Assembly (NCBI GenBank): GCA_019419625.1
Contig: DXZO01000050.1
Location: 1 to 37,098 of the forward strand
DNA length: 37,098 nucleotides
Reading direction: 5' to 3'
From: Collinsella sp.
Lineage (GTDB): Bacteria > Actinomycetota > Coriobacteriia > Coriobacteriales > Coriobacteriaceae
Below are positions 34,745 through 37,098 of this stretch, piece by piece. Both the position numbers and the translations under genes were made by a program. Numbering within the stretch: the first letter of the stretch is position 1; every line of letters starts with the position of its first letter. The notes under the pieces are model-generated. The model saw only the letters and a program-made list of their open reading frames with translations. It was not told where the DNA came from and ran no database searches.

Positions 34745-36598
34745 ATGCCGCTTTTCTCGCAACATACCGCCCGGTTCTCGCCGGACGTTCCTTTGGAGGG
34801 CACCAGCTCTCGCGAGCTGCTCAAGCGGTACCAGCCGCTCGAGACACTTGCGACCGGCGGTTTTGGCTCCATCGAGATTTGCCGCGACACGCACCTGCGC
34901 CGCCGCGTCGCCATTAAGCGCATCCCCCTTATCAACGGTGCCGGCATGCCCGCCAGCGACATCATGGATGTCCTGCGCGAGGCGCACACTGCCGCCATGC
35001 TTCAACATCCCAATATCGTGCAGGTCATCGACTTTACGCATGACACCGCCTATGCCTACCTGGTCATGGAGTATGTCGACGGTATGTCGCTGGCCGAGTT
35101 TTTGCATCGCGTGGACGGCCACTCGCTCACCTTTGACGAGGCCGCGGCCATTGCCGATGCCCTGAGCCAGGCGCTCACCTTCGCCCATAGCAATGGCGTA
35201 CTCCACCTGGACATTAAGCCCGCCAACGTGCTCATCGACCACTCGGGCAATGTAAAGCTCACCGACTTTGGCATGGCGCGACTGTCGTCCGCCGGTGGCT
35301 TTGGCGGCTCGCGCGGCGGCACCATCGGCTACATGCCGCCCGAGCAGCTCGATATCGAGACCGGCACGGTCGACGAACGCGCTGATGTCTTTGCCCTTGC
35401 CTGCGTTATCTACGAGGGCTTGTGCGGCAGCGCTCCCTTTATGGCAGCCACGCCCGCCGACTCGCTCGACCGCATCATCGGCGGCGCCACCTATCCCAGC
35501 GAGCTGATACCACACTTTCCCCCGGGAACCGAGGCCGCGCTCATGAGCGCGCTCTCCCCCATGCCGCAGGACCGCCCCAACAGCATCGAGGCATTTTGCG
35601 ACCAGCTCCTTGCCGGTCTGGGCAGCGTGCGCGAGGGCCGTCGCAGCCTGGAGCAAATGGTTGGCGAGCTTTCGGATGACGAGCAGGAGCTCGACGATAT
35701 CGAGCCGTCGTACTACGAGGACGACGCCATCGAGGTCGACCCCGCACTCGGCTGGGCGGGCACGCGCTGGAGCCATGCGCGCGACTACGCCATGCGCGCT
35801 ATCTCGGCGCTAACGTGCGGCACCTTTAGCTTTTTGCTGATGCAGGCGGCCGGGGTCGCGGCGCTTCCCGGCCTGGTCATTGCGGCTATCGCGATCGGAG
35901 CGGCGGCCGGCCTAGCCCCCCAGATCGGCTCGGCCATCTCGGCTGTGGGCTTTTTGGTGCTCATGGCAAACGCCACCATGCAGGCACAGGGCATCCTGTC
36001 GATGTTGCCCGTCGCGGTAATCTTTGCCGCCGCCATGTCCGGTTGGTGGATCGCCTGGGGTCGCACCGAGGCTGCCGCGAGCGCCGCACTCACCTGTGCG
36101 CTCGCGCTTGGCTGTCTGACCGGCAATACCTTCCTGGCAGCTGGGGTCACCGCCGGCGTCGCGTCATTTTGGCTCGGCCCGGCAAGCGCCGCCGCGGCAA
36201 CGGGCATGGGCGCACTTTTTGCCCGTCTGGCCACGGTCGCGCTTTCAGCCGGAGGCGTGCTGGGGCTCGGTAACGTTGCCGCAGCGCTGGGAGACCCACT
36301 CCTTTGGGCTGCCTTTGTGCTGGTAGCGGCAACTGCCGCGGCGTCATCTGCGCTGCTCAATGCCCATGCCAAGCGTGCCGATCAGGGCTCAAACCTTACC
36401 GCAATCGCCGCCATCGCTGTCACCGGCATCGGCTGCGCAGCGGCGTCCTGTCTTGCACACCATATGGAAATTGCCAGCCTTGCAGCCTCGGTCGTCGCCA
36501 AGGCGGCGGTTGCGGGAACCCTATCCTCTATAATCGTTGGGATATGCCTATATTTGCTCGGATACCAAAGAACCTATACGGAGAGTGATCTTTCGTGA
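34745..36598 (+). CDS. Membrane Ser/Thr protein kinase, second
   Basis: A 617-residue Hanks-type kinase. The catalytic domain (about 29-290) shows the glycine loop ATGGFGSIE (36-44), Lys58 in VAIKRI, Glu79 in LREA, the catalytic loop HLDIKPANVL (154-163), DFGMAR (174-179) and MPPEQ. The residue before the catalytic Asp is Leu, not Arg, so it is a non-RD kinase that probably does not depend on activation-loop phosphorylation. An acidic linker (EQELDDIEPSYYEDDAIE) leads to about eight membrane segments (about 350-610); PASTA repeats are absent. ATG at 34745 follows GAGGG. The stop overlaps the FhaA-type gene start as GTGA, so the pair is coupled, as kinase and FHA genes are in other Actinobacteria. 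Confidence 0.86.
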   Translation: MPLFSQHTARFSPDVPLEGTSSRELLKRYQPLETLATGGFGSIEICRDTHLRRRVAIKRIPLINGAGMPASDIMDVLREAHTAAMLQHPNIVQVIDFTHDTAYAYLVMEYVDGMSLAEFLHRVDGHSLTFDEAAAIADALSQALTFAHSNGVLHLDIKPANVLIDHSGNVKLTDFGMARLSSAGGFGGSRGGTIGYMPPEQLDIETGTVDERADVFALACVIYEGLCGSAPFMAATPADSLDRIIGGATYPSELIPHFPPGTEAALMSALSPMPQDRPNSIEAFCDQLLAGLGSVREGRRSLEQMVGELSDDEQELDDIEPSYYEDDAIEVDPALGWAGTRWSHARDYAMRAISALTCGTFSFLLMQAAGVAALPGLVIAAIAIGAAAGLAPQIGSAISAVGFLVLMANATMQAQGILSMLPVAVIFAAAMSGWWIAWGRTEAAASAALTCALALGCLTGNTFLAAGVTAGVASFWLGPASAAAATGMGALFARLATVALSAGGVLGLGNVAAALGDPLLWAAFVLVAATAAASSALLNAHAKRADQGSNLTAIAAIAVTGIGCAAASCLAHHMEIASLAASVVAKAAVAGTLSSIIVGICLYLLGYQRTYTESDLS

Positions 36599-37098
36599 AC
36601 TTCCTGAACATCTTCGAGGACCACGTGGCCGGCATCTTCGGTGCCACCCGTGCCCCGTTCTCCTTTAAGAAGCTTGCCAAGCAGGCCGCTCGCGACATGG
36701 AGGATCAGACTCTGGTGATCAATGGCGTCAACACGGCGCCGGCACTCTATACCATCCTGATCGCCGCCGACGACGATCCCATGCTCGCCCCGTTCTACCC
36801 CGAGCTTTCGCGCGAGGTCCGCGAGTTTGTGAAGGCGCAGGCCGAAAAGCGCCGTTATGTCTTTGTCGGCGAGCCCCTCGTGCGCTTTATGATCGATCCG
36901 CAGCTGCGCGCCGGCAAGTTCTCGGTCTTTGCCGAGAACGTCGATGCCCCCACGCTCGGCCGCCTGTACGAAGAAGAGCGCGCCTATCAAAACGGTCTGG
37001 GCCAAAACAACTCCGCGGCAAGCCGTGCCGCCAGCGCCCCGCGCGCCGGCCAGCAGCAGTTTGCTGCCCCGCAGCAGCAGCGCCCCGCCGCCATGCCC
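36595..37098 (+). CDS. FhaA-type protein, N-terminal part (cut by window edge)
   Basis: An open frame of 168 codons running off the right edge. It begins with GTG overlapping the kinase stop (GTGA), with GGAGAG upstream. The sequence (VNFLNIFEDHVAGIFG, SFKKLAKQAARDMEDQ, VGEPLVRFMIDPQL, KFSVFAENVD) matches the FhaA N-terminal domain (DUF3662), which in Actinobacteria is followed by a linker and a C-terminal FHA domain. A Gln/Ala/Pro-rich linker begins at about residue 140. The FHA domain should lie just outside the window. FhaA proteins are phospho-dependent partners of membrane Ser/Thr kinases in cell-wall and division control; the coupling to the kinase gene supports this. Confidence 0.85.
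   Translation, partial: MNFLNIFEDHVAGIFGATRAPFSFKKLAKQAARDMEDQTLVINGVNTAPALYTILIAADDDPMLAPFYPELSREVREFVKAQAEKRRYVFVGEPLVRFMIDPQLRAGKFSVFAENVDAPTLGRLYEEERAYQNGLGQNNSAASRAASAPRAGQQQFAAPQQQRPAAMP

Overview
The window reads as chromosomal DNA of a high-GC Gram-positive anaerobe, most likely a Coriobacteriia member close to Collinsella. This is an inference from GC-rich codon use, pyruvate:ferredoxin oxidoreductase as a central enzyme, LytS/LytTR two-component pairs, a multi-spanning membrane LuxR-type regulator (a class expanded in Coriobacteriia), and a membrane Ser/Thr kinase followed by an FhaA-type protein as in Actinobacteria. No rRNA, tRNA, CRISPR array or transposase gene was recognised. 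Most genes up to about 34.3 kb lie on the minus strand. The exceptions are a C39-like peptidase, a small membrane protein and a YcxB-like protein.

Region by region. 0.2-0.7 kb: a YfcE-type metallophosphoesterase. 0.8-4.1 kb: a glycosyltransferase coupled by an ATGA overlap to a LytS-like sensor kinase, followed by its LytTR response regulator. 4.3-6.6 kb: a UMF1-type MFS transporter and a zinc-dependent phospholipase C-like protein. 6.7-8.8 kb: a second, paralogous LytS/LytTR pair. 9.0-11.8 kb: an amino-acid permease and a metal-dependent amidohydrolase in one unit. 12.2-13.2 kb: a membrane-anchored C39-like peptidase with an in-frame TAG near its N-terminal coding region. 13.4-14.3 kb: carbamate kinase. 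15.0-18.5 kb: pyruvate:ferredoxin oxidoreductase. 19.0-22.7 kb: a membrane-anchored Gly/Ser-linker protein, a Ser/Thr kinase with a multi-spanning C-terminus, and an FHA protein, tightly coupled. 22.9-27.8 kb: recR, ybaB and dnaX, separated by a small membrane protein and a DUF4160-type gene pair. 27.9-28.6 kb: a YcxB-like membrane protein.

28.7-34.3 kb is the most accessory-looking part and appears less GC-rich than its flanks. In transcription order it holds a regulator with two membrane blocks and two LuxR-type helix-turn-helix domains in one chain, a strong terminator, a small secreted cysteine-containing protein, two ABC permeases, an ABC ATPase, and an exported protein with a lipobox-like N-terminus. 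The layout resembles bacteriocin or signal-peptide export/immunity loci, but the peptide fits no family I can name with confidence. A divergent intergenic region carrying five copies of a 14-base motif separates it from a second Ser/Thr kinase and a truncated FhaA-type gene at the right edge.

The intergenic regions are rich in structure. There are two hairpin repeats sharing the core TAGGGACGTTC, each overlapping the stop codon of the gene beside it. A perfect 28-base inverted repeat brackets the terminator after the oxidoreductase gene. A terminator-like hairpin sits directly before the ribosome binding site of the first kinase operon. All family names rest on visible motifs and general knowledge; no database search was run.
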